Assembly: GCA_964396385.1 (NCBI GenBank)
Contig: CAYNFH010000109.1
Span: 1 to 20,904, forward strand
Direction of reading: 5' to 3'
Origin: CAYNFH01 sp964396385
Lineage (GTDB): Bacteria > Armatimonadota > Chthonomonadetes > Chthonomonadales > CAJBBX01
DNA length: 20,904 bases
Part shown: positions 1 to 6,730 of the stretch, one piece after another
Position numbering within the stretch: the first letter of the stretch is position 1
Layout: each line of letters starts with the position of its first letter
Notes under the pieces: generated by a model
What the model was told of the DNA's origin: nothing
Database searches by the model: none
The model's input: the letters and a program-made list of their open reading frames with translations, nothing else
Made by a program: the position numbers and the translations under genes

Positions 1-263
1 AGCGGGACCAGATCCTCAAGTCCATCCGGACCAAGAAGGACCTGCACGTGACCCGGTTCAAGGGCCTCGGAGAGATGGACGCGGCGGACCTGGAGGACAC
101 CACCATGAGCCCGGCCAAGCGGCGGCTCGCGAAGGTGCAGATCGATGAGGCGTTCGCCGCGCAGGAGCTGTTCGACATCCTGATGTCGCAGCGCGTGGAG
201 CCCCGCAAGGAGTTCATCATCAAGCACGCCAAAGAGGTGTCGGACCTGGACTGGCACAGCTAG
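1..263 (+). CDS. gyrB: DNA gyrase / topoisomerase IV subunit B, C-terminal fragment
   Basis: The window opens inside this gene; the reading frame starts at base 3 and runs 86 codons to a TAG at 261-263. The motif RFKGLGEM (about residues 18-25 of the fragment), followed by a TTMSP-like stretch, is the hallmark of the C-terminal end of the TOPRIM region of type IIA topoisomerase B subunits. In the family this part, with the ATPase domain further upstream, forms the cytoplasmic ATP-driven enzyme that supercoils or decatenates DNA together with GyrA or ParC. The tail ends with an acidic and aromatic stretch (DLDWHS), as is common at the GyrB C-terminus. GyrB and ParE cannot be told apart from this piece; gyrB is the more likely name. 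The 5' part lies outside the window. Confidence 0.93.
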   Translation, partial: RDQILKSIRTKKDLHVTRFKGLGEMDAADLEDTTMSPAKRRLAKVQIDEAFAAQELFDILMSQRVEPRKEFIIKHAKEVSDLDWHS

Positions 264-288
264 GCGGCTGAAACAAACCCCTCCCTAT

Positions 289-340
289 CCCTCCCCTTAC
301 GAAGGGGAGGGGAGGAGCCCCCTCCTTACGAAGGAGGGGG
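289..340. repeat. Twin hairpin repeat with identical TTACGAA apexes
   Basis: Two perfect 10-bp palindromic stems lie side by side: 289-298 pairs with 302-311, and 318-327 pairs with 331-340. Both have the 3-nt loop ACG inside TTACGAA, and both arms are runs of C/T against A/G. Further C-rich (279-288) and G-rich (341-352) flanks are partly complementary, so the whole stretch can fold as one larger cruciform. It follows the gyrB stop by 25 bases and could help end that transcript, but the doubled architecture looks more like an interspersed palindromic repeat family than a simple terminator. Confidence 0.8.
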
Positions 341-387
341 TTAGGGGGAGGTGGACTTACGCTCCATAAACGGATAATAACGAGTAC

Positions 388-411
388 GGCCCGGAGCGAA
401 TGCTCCGGGCC
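388..411. terminator. Terminator-like hairpin between convergent genes
   Basis: A perfect GC-rich 10-bp stem (388-397 with 402-411) closes a GAAT loop. It lies between the gyrB end (263, plus strand) and the zinc-ribbon gene end (443, minus strand), as expected for a terminator serving convergent genes. Read on the minus strand the stem is followed by a T-rich but interrupted tract (CGTTATTAT), so intrinsic termination is more likely in that direction. Neither side has a long pure U run. Confidence 0.5.
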
Positions 412-442
412 GATGCTTTGTGTTGGACCAAACTGTCGCAGC

Positions 443-649
443 CTACCGGCGGTAAGGGCGGCTGCTCTTCTTGGGCTTCGTGCGTGCGTTGGCCTGCAGT
501 CCATTGCCGGTATCGGTCTGTACGCCGGCCAGCGATACCTTCTTGCCGCACATGGGGCAGTAGAGGTTATCGCGGCGCACAGCCGAAAAGGGCACGCGGA
601 TGGCGTTATTACAGCCAGGGCAGGAAACGGCGACCTCTCCAGGTGGCAT
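443..649 (-). CDS. Small zinc-ribbon protein
   Basis: This encodes 68 residues with two CxxC knuckles, C10-P-G-C13 and C31-P-M-C34, spaced as in a zinc ribbon. A basic tail rich in Lys and Arg follows (about residues 57-68) and could contact nucleic acid. The ATG at 649 is preceded by a strong Shine-Dalgarno, AAGGAG at 655-660. A good sigma-70-like promoter lies at 770-799, and a hairpin-rich leader of about 110 bases sits between promoter and start. A terminator-like hairpin follows the gene. The fold call rests on the cysteines; the cellular role is unknown. It could be a nucleic-acid-binding accessory protein or a structural Zn protein. Confidence 0.8.
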   Translation of the reverse strand: MPPGEVAVSCPGCNNAIRVPFSAVRRDNLYCPMCGKKVSLAGVQTDTGNGLQANARTKPKKSSRPYRR

Positions 650-670
650 ATACTCTCCTTTCGGCGCTCT

Positions 671-732
671 GAGACACGGCGAGCCTCCTTATCCGGTGCG
701 GAACACGCGCCGTCCAGGGAGGCTCGAGTCTC
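671..732 (-). promoter_or_regulatory. Structured 5' leader of the zinc-ribbon gene
   Basis: Within the presumed transcript between the promoter at 770-799 and the ATG at 649, bases 681-688 pair perfectly with 718-725 (8 bp) and 671-675 pair with 728-732 (5 bp), with a small internal loop between them. The enclosed 29 bases are GC-rich and contain partly complementary GTGCG and CGCGC blocks. The structure ends about 11 bases before the Shine-Dalgarno, so it could influence translation of the zinc-ribbon gene. I recognise no known riboswitch; a cis-regulatory role is inferred. Confidence 0.4.
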
Positions 733-769
733 TAGCGTGTGTAAGGTGACTTCTGTTCTCGGATGGTCT

Positions 770-799
770 ATTATACCTTCGCGCCACCCGGCAGGTCAA
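770..799 (-). promoter_or_regulatory. Sigma-70-like promoter for the zinc-ribbon gene
   Basis: On the minus strand TTGACC (794-799) is followed by an 18-bp spacer and a perfect TATAAT (770-775). The expected transcription start is near 763, about 114 bases upstream of the zinc-ribbon ATG. The promoter lies between repeat tract 814-889 and the leader hairpin, so the zinc-ribbon gene is probably transcribed separately from the FIST operon behind it. Confidence 0.7.
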
Positions 800-813
800 C
801 CGGGCGGGCAGTT

Positions 814-889
814 GGGACGGTGGACGGAGGACGGGTGACCGACAGATTCCGTCCGTCCTCCGCCTCCCGTCCTCCTCCGACCTCCGTCC
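814..889. repeat. Inverted short-tandem-repeat tract, GGACGGNG family
   Basis: The left arm (814-836) is built of variants of GGACGGTG/GGACGGAG. The right arm (849-889) is built of the reverse complement, variants of CCTCCGTC and CCGTCCTC. A short ACCGACAGATT centre separates the arms. The tract starts two bases past the FIST stop codon, before the promoter at 770-799, so it could act as a terminator for the operon. The rest of 650-890 holds only the leader and promoter described separately. Confidence 0.7.
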
Positions 890-890
890 T

Positions 891-2078
891 TCACTTCATG
901 GGGCGCAGCAGCGCGATGCTGGCGGTGTGGCCGTGGATGAAGCTTCGGCCGCCGACCGGGCCCAGCTCGCCAGCGGCGAAGAAGCCGGCGACCGGAGTGC
1001 CGGGCAGCGCCTCCAGCAAAGCCGAGATATCGTGGCACGGAGTGTCGAACATCCGCGTGCCGCGGCCGTTGCAGCTAAAGAGGAGGGCCGCCGCCGGTGG
1101 CGCGTCCCCGGCTCGGGCGGCTAGCATGGTCCGCAGGTCTTCGTCCGCCGTTTCGGCGTCCCGAACGTGGAACTGCACCGTCTGGCCGGGGCGGACGGCG
1201 TCGCCCACTGCCAGCGCGCCGCTGTCCCGGTCCACGCCGACCACGCTGCGTACAAGGAAGTCCCCACGGTCGAACGTGTCCCGGTACTCGTCGATAGCCA
1301 CCCCCAGGAACAGCCCGTTGCCGAGGAGCTGCCGTTCGACGTCTTCCAGGCTGTCGACGAGCTCCCGGGTCGCGTCGAGCGCGCACTGTCCGCTCAGTGC
1401 CTCCACCATATTGCCGGAGGAGGAGGTCACCAGGAACCTCCGCCCGATGGGCCGGCAGCCCTGGCTCACTACGGTATCCACCCAGATGGGGCCGGAAAGT
1501 GCGACGCCGATAGCGCCATCCGTATGGAGCTCGTCGTCCAGCAGGAGCGCATTGCGGCCCGGCCGCTGAGCCCCGCTCGCCATCCCGCCTACCGTCGGGG
1601 CGCCCGCCGGCAGCGCGTCCAGTGCCGCCAGCAGCTCGTCAACCGGAGTAGAGAACGGGTCTCCGAGCACCAGGTAGGCCCGAGCATCCGGACCCGCTCT
1701 GATATGGGGCGCGAGGGCCCCCTCCTCCAGGGCGGCGCTCCACTGCGCCGAGCCGACATGGAAGGGGCGGAGGCCGACCCCGGGCATGGTGCCCGCCAGG
1801 ACCGCAAGGCCCGCCTCCCGCTCGATCTCATCGTCGGCCCCGATGACGCCCTCGCAAGTGCACCCCAGCAACACCCGTGCGCCCAGCTCCTCGCGGAGGC
1901 GGCCCTGGATGCGAGCCGCGCTCGCCCGATGCGCCTGAGTCATGAAGACGAGCACGAGGTCCGGCTGCTCGACTCCCGATTCCCGTATCGAGCGGATAAC
2001 TTCGTCCGCAGCCCACCCGTCGTCCACCTCTCGGCTGCGGGCCGAGGCAAAGCGCATGGGCGGGTCGACGTTGCTCAA
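891..2078 (-). CDS. FIST domain sensory protein (FIST_N plus FIST_C)
   Basis: The 395-residue protein matches the FIST family in length and landmarks: an N-terminal MRFASARS start of domain, the LGCTCEGVIG segment near residue 75, and a C-terminal block ending GFFAAGELGPVGG...HGHTASIAL, typical of FIST_C. FIST domains are proposed to be small-ligand sensors, perhaps for amino acids, often fused to signalling outputs; here the domain stands alone with no output domain, signal peptide or membrane segment, so it is probably cytosolic. The first in-frame start is TTG at 2078, overlapping the oxidoreductase TGA as TTGA. An ATG at 2057 gives a start closer to the usual family N-terminus, and neither has a strong Shine-Dalgarno. 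It is the last gene of a three-gene operon. Confidence 0.85.
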   Translation of the reverse strand: MSNVDPPMRFASARSREVDDGWAADEVIRSIRESGVEQPDLVLVFMTQAHRASAARIQGRLREELGARVLLGCTCEGVIGADDEIEREAGLAVLAGTMPGVGLRPFHVGSAQWSAALEEGALAPHIRAGPDARAYLVLGDPFSTPVDELLAALDALPAGAPTVGGMASGAQRPGRNALLLDDELHTDGAIGVALSGPIWVDTVVSQGCRPIGRRFLVTSSSGNMVEALSGQCALDATRELVDSLEDVERQLLGNGLFLGVAIDEYRDTFDRGDFLVRSVVGVDRDSGALAVGDAVRPGQTVQFHVRDAETADEDLRTMLAARAGDAPPAAALLFSCNGRGTRMFDTPCHDISALLEALPGTPVAGFFAAGELGPVGGRSFIHGHTASIALLRPMK

Positions 2079-3241
2079 TCGACCTGCACCACGTCCGTCC
2101 AGGCGCTGTTGTTCTGGCTGCTCTTCACTGATGCCTCGATGAACGCCATGCCGGCCGCGCCGTCATCCACTCCGGGATGGGGATATGGGTTCGGAACGCT
2201 CTCCCTGTTGCGCTTGCGGATCTGGAGCTGGATGGTCTTGTGCAGGTTGGCCAGCGCCTCGTGGAACCCTTCTGGGTGCCCGCTCGGGATGCGGATGTAC
2301 GGCTTGATGGAGTCCGGGAAGTAGCTGTACTCCGCTCCCAGCCGGTAGACCGTCACCGGCTCGCCGGGCTTGTAGACGCGCAGATTCAGGTGATCCACCA
2401 TATTCCACTCCACCCGGCCCTTATCGCCTATGACCCGGAAGCCGTTGTCGTTCTGCGCTCCGATGGTGATCTGCGAGGCCGTGATAGTAGCGACCCCGTC
2501 GTTGTTCAGGCGCGCGAGGATCGTGAAGTCGTCATCCAGCGCACGCCCAGGCACAAAGGTCTTCAGCCGCCCGGAGACCTGCACGGCAGTGAGGCCTGCG
2601 ACGAAGCGCACGAACTCATAGGCATGCGTGCCGATGTCGCCTCCGCAGCCGCTCGCGCCCGCCTTGGAGGGGTTCACCCGCCACTGCGCCTGCTGGACTC
2701 CCTGGTCTTCCGTCCGGTCTGCCAGCCAGCCCTGCGGGTACCAGGCTTCCACCTTCCGCACTCCACCGATGTCGCCATTCTGCACGAACTCGCGGGCCAG
2801 CATCACCATGGGAAGCGCCGTGTAGCTGTACGTAACGACAAACGGCAGCCCCGTCTGCTTCACCAGTCGCTGGAGGTCCTGCGATTCGGCCAGTGTCATG
2901 GTGAGCGGCTTCTCGCAGTGCACCGGGAAGCCCGCCTCCAGCGCCGCCTTCGCCACCGGGTAGTGCGAATCGTTCGGCGTGACGATCGTGATGTAGTCGA
3001 TCCGTTGGTCCGCTGGCAGAGCCGCCTCTTCCCGAATCATGGTCTGGTAGTCCGGATAGCCCCGCGTGAAGTGCAGCTCCTTCGCGGACTCCAGCGATCC
3101 TTGCGGGTCCGACCGCAGCGCGCCCGCCGTCAGCTCCGCCGTGTTATCCATCAGGATGGCGGTGCGGTGCGGCCCGCCGAAGAAGTTCTTCGGCCCCCCG
3201 CCCCCCACCATCCCCACTCGCAGCTTCCTATGCTCCGCCAT
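2075..3241 (-). CDS. Gfo/Idh/MocA family NAD(P)-dependent oxidoreductase
   Basis: This 388-residue protein has an N-terminal Rossmann fold with the dinucleotide motif GMVGGGG (10-16), the family signature EKP (110-112), and the C-terminal sheet domain of Gfo/Idh/MocA enzymes. The segment GCGGDIGTHAYE (198-209) carries the expected Asp202 and His206 of the active site. The family oxidises or reduces sugars, inositols and their derivatives in the cytoplasm. The ATG at 3241 follows a GAGGAA Shine-Dalgarno that overlaps the upstream stop, with only three bases between the genes. A TIM-barrel isomerase lies upstream and a FIST gene overlaps downstream, so a role in an unusual sugar pathway is likely. 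The substrate cannot be read from sequence. Confidence 0.93.
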   Translation of the reverse strand: MAEHRKLRVGMVGGGGPKNFFGGPHRTAILMDNTAELTAGALRSDPQGSLESAKELHFTRGYPDYQTMIREEAALPADQRIDYITIVTPNDSHYPVAKAALEAGFPVHCEKPLTMTLAESQDLQRLVKQTGLPFVVTYSYTALPMVMLAREFVQNGDIGGVRKVEAWYPQGWLADRTEDQGVQQAQWRVNPSKAGASGCGGDIGTHAYEFVRFVAGLTAVQVSGRLKTFVPGRALDDDFTILARLNNDGVATITASQITIGAQNDNGFRVIGDKGRVEWNMVDHLNLRVYKPGEPVTVYRLGAEYSYFPDSIKPYIRIPSGHPEGFHEALANLHKTIQLQIRKRNRESVPNPYPHPGVDDGAAGMAFIEASVKSSQNNSAWTDVVQVD

Positions 3242-3244
3242 ATC

Positions 3245-4252
<1,008 letters not shown>

Positions 4253-4330
4253 CGGTGTCCTCCTTCAAGAAATCGCAAGTCGCATCCCGGTTTCGGGGCG
4301 TCTCCTGGGATTCCTGCCAGGCTTGGAGAC

Positions 4331-4413
4331 AGGTGAGAGGTGAGAGGTGAGAGGTGAGAGGCGAGAAGGGCTCGGACCGTTCACCCGTCACCCACCACCT
4401 ATCATCTCTCTCC
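4331..4413. repeat. Heptamer tandem repeat with inverted arm, AGGTGAG family
   Basis: Five tandem 7-mers run from 4331 to 4365: four exact AGGTGAG and one AGGCGAG. After a 14-base centre a second, degenerate arm (4380-4413) carries complementary TCACCCG, TCACCCA and TCATCTC-like 7-mers. The tract fills the middle of the 232-base divergent gap between the two sugar-enzyme genes and ends four bases before the -35 box of the epimerase promoter. The remaining gap (4253-4330) holds only the TTG gene's ribosome-binding site and a short CCTGG...CCAGG inverted repeat. Confidence 0.85.
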
Positions 4414-4416
4414 GCC

Positions 4417-4445
4417 TTGACCGGGTTGGAGCCGTCTGCTAGAAT
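4417..4445 (+). promoter_or_regulatory. Sigma-70-like promoter for the epimerase gene
   Basis: TTGACC (4417-4422), a 17-bp spacer and TAGAAT (4440-4445) make a good promoter facing the epimerase. The expected start is near 4452, giving a leader of about 33 bases with a strong ribosome-binding site. The -35 hexamer is identical to that of the zinc-ribbon promoter at 794-799 on the other strand. Confidence 0.7.
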
Positions 4446-4484
4446 GGCCGCGCATCCCCAACCGCCGCTCCCGGAGGAGGAACC

Positions 4485-5339
4485 ATGAGCGTACCGATAG
4501 GCGTCAACACCTGGACCTGGGTCTCCCCATTTACCACGGACCATGCTCGCGCGCTCTTCCCCAAGATCCGCTCCATGGGCTTTGACATCGCGGAGATCGC
4601 GCTCGAAGACGTTTCGGTTGTCGATGCGGCCGAGGTCCGCTCGGTGCTGGACCAGAACGGGCTCGCGGTTACTGTATGCGGGGCGTTCGGACCCAGCCGG
4701 GACCTGGCCAGCGAGGACTCGTCCGTGGTGCGGCAGGGGCTGGACTACATCCGCGATTCGCTCGCCTTCTGCAAACAGGTCGGATCCAGACTGTTCGTGG
4801 GGCCGATGTACTCCGCAGTGGGAAAGGCACGCCACATGCCGCCCGACGAGCGGAAGCGGGAGTTCGACCGCGCGGTGGAGGGGCTGCGGGAAGCCGCGCG
4901 CATGGCGGGAGACGCGGGCGTTACGCTGGGCATAGAGCCGCTCAACCGGTTCGAGACGGACATGGTCAACACCGCCGAGCAGGCGCGCAGGATGGTAGAG
5001 ACCATCGGCAGGCCTGAGGCACGCATCCACCTCGATACGTTCCACATGAATATCGAGGAGAGCAGCCTGCGGGAGGCCGTCCGCACGGCCGGCGACCTGC
5101 TCTGCCACGTCCATGCCAGCGAGAGCAACCGCGGCACGCCCGGAAGCGCGCTGGCCGGATGGACCGAACTGGCGGATGGGCTGAAGGAGATCGGCTACAC
5201 GGGCCCGGTGGTGATCGAGACGTTCACGCCGGAGGTGAAGGAGATCGCCCGCGCCGCAGCCATCTGGCGGCCCCTTGCCTCCAGCCAGGACGCCCTGGCG
5301 CAGGAGGGGCTCCAGTTCCTCCGAGGCCTTCTCGTCTGA
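4485..5339 (+). CDS. D-tagatose 3-epimerase / D-allulose 3-epimerase family sugar epimerase
   Basis: The 284 residues match the ketose 3-epimerase family in length and active-site layout. Predicted metal ligands are Glu151 (GIEPLNRFE), Asp184 (HLDTFHMN), His210 (HVHASESNRG) and Glu245 (VIETF), with substrate-contacting Glu157 and Arg216; these fall one residue from the numbering known for Pseudomonas D-tagatose 3-epimerase. Such enzymes interconvert ketoses at C3 in the cytoplasm. The ATG at 4485 has the strong Shine-Dalgarno GGAGGAGG (4473-4480). It is read divergently from the isomerase-oxidoreductase-FIST operon. The catalytic class is well supported; the physiological ketose (tagatose, allulose, ribulose or another) is not determined. 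Confidence 0.92.
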   Translation: MSVPIGVNTWTWVSPFTTDHARALFPKIRSMGFDIAEIALEDVSVVDAAEVRSVLDQNGLAVTVCGAFGPSRDLASEDSSVVRQGLDYIRDSLAFCKQVGSRLFVGPMYSAVGKARHMPPDERKREFDRAVEGLREAARMAGDAGVTLGIEPLNRFETDMVNTAEQARRMVETIGRPEARIHLDTFHMNIEESSLREAVRTAGDLLCHVHASESNRGTPGSALAGWTELADGLKEIGYTGPVVIETFTPEVKEIARAAAIWRPLASSQDALAQEGLQFLRGLLV

Positions 5340-5381
5340 CCGCGGCAGGACTCCCCACTGGCGCCAGAGAACCCCTGAACC

Positions 5382-5427
5382 GGCGGTCGGGAATCCGTCC
5401 GTCTTCCGTCGCCCGTCTTTCGTCGAT
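5382..5427. repeat. Heptamer tandem repeat, CGTCNNN family
   Basis: Four consecutive 7-mers, CGTCTTC, CGTCGCC, CGTCTTT and CGTCGAT, occupy 5400-5427. A short complementary-looking segment GGCGGTCGGGA (5382-5392) forms a degenerate left arm. The tract ends three bases before the GAGGAG ribosome-binding site of the next gene. Confidence 0.7.
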
Positions 5428-5440
5428 CCGAGGAGCCAAA

Positions 5441-6631
5441 TTGCTTCGCATACCGCTTGCGCTTGCCGCCCTCTCCGTCCTCGCACTGGGAGTCTCCATG
5501 ACCGCAACCCATTCCATGCCGAAGCCGTCCGTCGACGGCTCCCGGCTCCGCTTCCGCAAGATTGTCATCGACCCGGAGTTCCGATCGGAGGGCGTCGCCG
5601 TCGCGGACGTAAACCGCGACGGCAAGCTCGACATCCTGGCCGGAAACGTCTGGTACGAGGCCCCGAACTGGACGCCGCACGAGATTGAGCCGGTCCAGAA
5701 GTTCGACCCGGCCCACGGTTACAGCAACTGCTTCCTCTCGTGGTCCATGGACGTGAACCACGACGGCTGGCCGGACCAGATAGTCATCGGGTTCCCGGGC
5801 GCCAAGGCGGTCTGGCGCGAGAACCCCAAAGGAGCTCCGGGACCCTGGAAGGAGCACGTCATCTGCAACAGCGCCTGCAACGAGAGCCCGGCGTTCGCCG
5901 ACCTGCTCGGCAACCATCACCCTGTGCTGGTCTTCCCGCATGACGAAACGCAGATGGCCTGGTACGAGCCGGGTCCCGACCCGACGCAGCCATGGATCGT
6001 CCACAACATCAGCGACCCGAAGGCGCAGGGCGTCCAGCGGTTCTCGCACGGGATGGGCGTAGGGGACGTGAACGGGGACCACCGGCCAGACGTGCTCTGC
6101 AAGGAGGGCTATTGGGAAGCGCCGAAAGACCCGCGGACCGGTCCCTGGAAGTGGGTGCCGGCCAAGCTGGCCCCGGACTGCGCGCAGATGCAGGTGTACG
6201 ACGTGAACGGCGATGGAGTTCCGGACGTAATCACCTCTTCCGCTCACAACATTGGAGTCTGGTGGTGGGAGCAGAAGAAGGGCCCGGATGGTCCGGAGTT
6301 TATTCAGCACACCATCGACCAGAGCTTTTCGCAGTCCCACTCCCTGGTACTCGCCGACATCAACGGGGACGGCGTGAAGGATATCGTCACCGGCAAGCGG
6401 TTCTGGGCGCACGGCCCCACCGGCGACGTGAATCCCAACGATCCGGCGGTGCTCTACTGGTTCGAGCTGAAGCGGCACCACGGTCAGGTGGAATGGGTGA
6501 AGCATCTGATCGACAGCGATTCCGGAGTGGGCACGCAGTTTACCGTTGCGGACGTGAACGGCGACGGTCTCCTGGACGTGGTCGTCTCCAACAAGAAAGG
6601 CGTGCACCTGTTCCTGCAAGAGCGGCAGTAA
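5441..6631 (+). CDS. Secreted FG-GAP/VCBS repeat protein
   Basis: The chosen start is TTG at 5441: GAGGAG (5430-5435) lies five bases upstream, and the first residues MLRIPLALAALSVLALG form a Sec signal peptide ending near residue 24. Starting further upstream would read through the repeat tract. The 396-residue protein is made of beta-propeller VCBS/FG-GAP repeats, each with a calcium-binding DxNxDGxxD-type loop: DVNRDGKLD, DVNHDGWPD, DVNGDHRPD, DVNGDGVPD, DINGDGVKD and DVNGDGLLD. Such propellers bind ligands or partners outside the cytoplasm and are often annotated only by repeat. It follows the epimerase by 101 bases and may share its transcript. No catalytic domain is visible. Confidence 0.88.
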   Translation: MLRIPLALAALSVLALGVSMTATHSMPKPSVDGSRLRFRKIVIDPEFRSEGVAVADVNRDGKLDILAGNVWYEAPNWTPHEIEPVQKFDPAHGYSNCFLSWSMDVNHDGWPDQIVIGFPGAKAVWRENPKGAPGPWKEHVICNSACNESPAFADLLGNHHPVLVFPHDETQMAWYEPGPDPTQPWIVHNISDPKAQGVQRFSHGMGVGDVNGDHRPDVLCKEGYWEAPKDPRTGPWKWVPAKLAPDCAQMQVYDVNGDGVPDVITSSAHNIGVWWWEQKKGPDGPEFIQHTIDQSFSQSHSLVLADINGDGVKDIVTGKRFWAHGPTGDVNPNDPAVLYWFELKRHHGQVEWVKHLIDSDSGVGTQFTVADVNGDGLLDVVVSNKKGVHLFLQERQ

Positions 6632-6638
6632 AGCTGTA

Positions 6639-6714
6639 GGAGTGCTGGAGTGATGGAGTGAAGTCCCGGATCCAGATTCCGGACCCGAATACTCCATTAC
6701 TCCATTACTCCACT
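6639..6714. repeat. Octamer inverted tandem repeat, GGAGTGAT family
   Basis: Three 8-mers, GGAGTGCT, GGAGTGAT and GGAGTGAA (6639-6662), face three 8-mers, ACTCCATT, ACTCCATT and ACTCCACT (6691-6714), that are their near reverse complements. The 28-base centre includes GGATCC and TCCGGA. The tract fills the gap between the VCBS gene and the lipoprotein gene and could form a long imperfect hairpin. No promoter or Shine-Dalgarno is visible before the next gene. Confidence 0.85.
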
Positions 6715-6730
6715 GCACCCACAACCTTTC

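Noticed and set aside
264..890. Origin of replication beside gyrB
   Set aside because: No cluster of DnaA boxes seen. A lone DnaA-box-like GTATCCACA at 18273-18281 is isolated and probably chance.
4253..4330. Promoter for the isomerase operon
   Set aside because: No pair of -35/-10 hexamers with acceptable spacing was found on the minus strand; the promoter may lie in or beyond the repeat tract.
4331..4413. Possible CRISPR array
   Set aside because: Units are 7 bp and directly tandem with no spacers; the same holds for the other tracts. No cas gene is visible.
5195..6724. Long minus-strand open frame opposite the VCBS gene
   Set aside because: The plus strand carries clear calcium-binding VCBS motifs and a signal peptide; the reverse frame has no recognisable domain.
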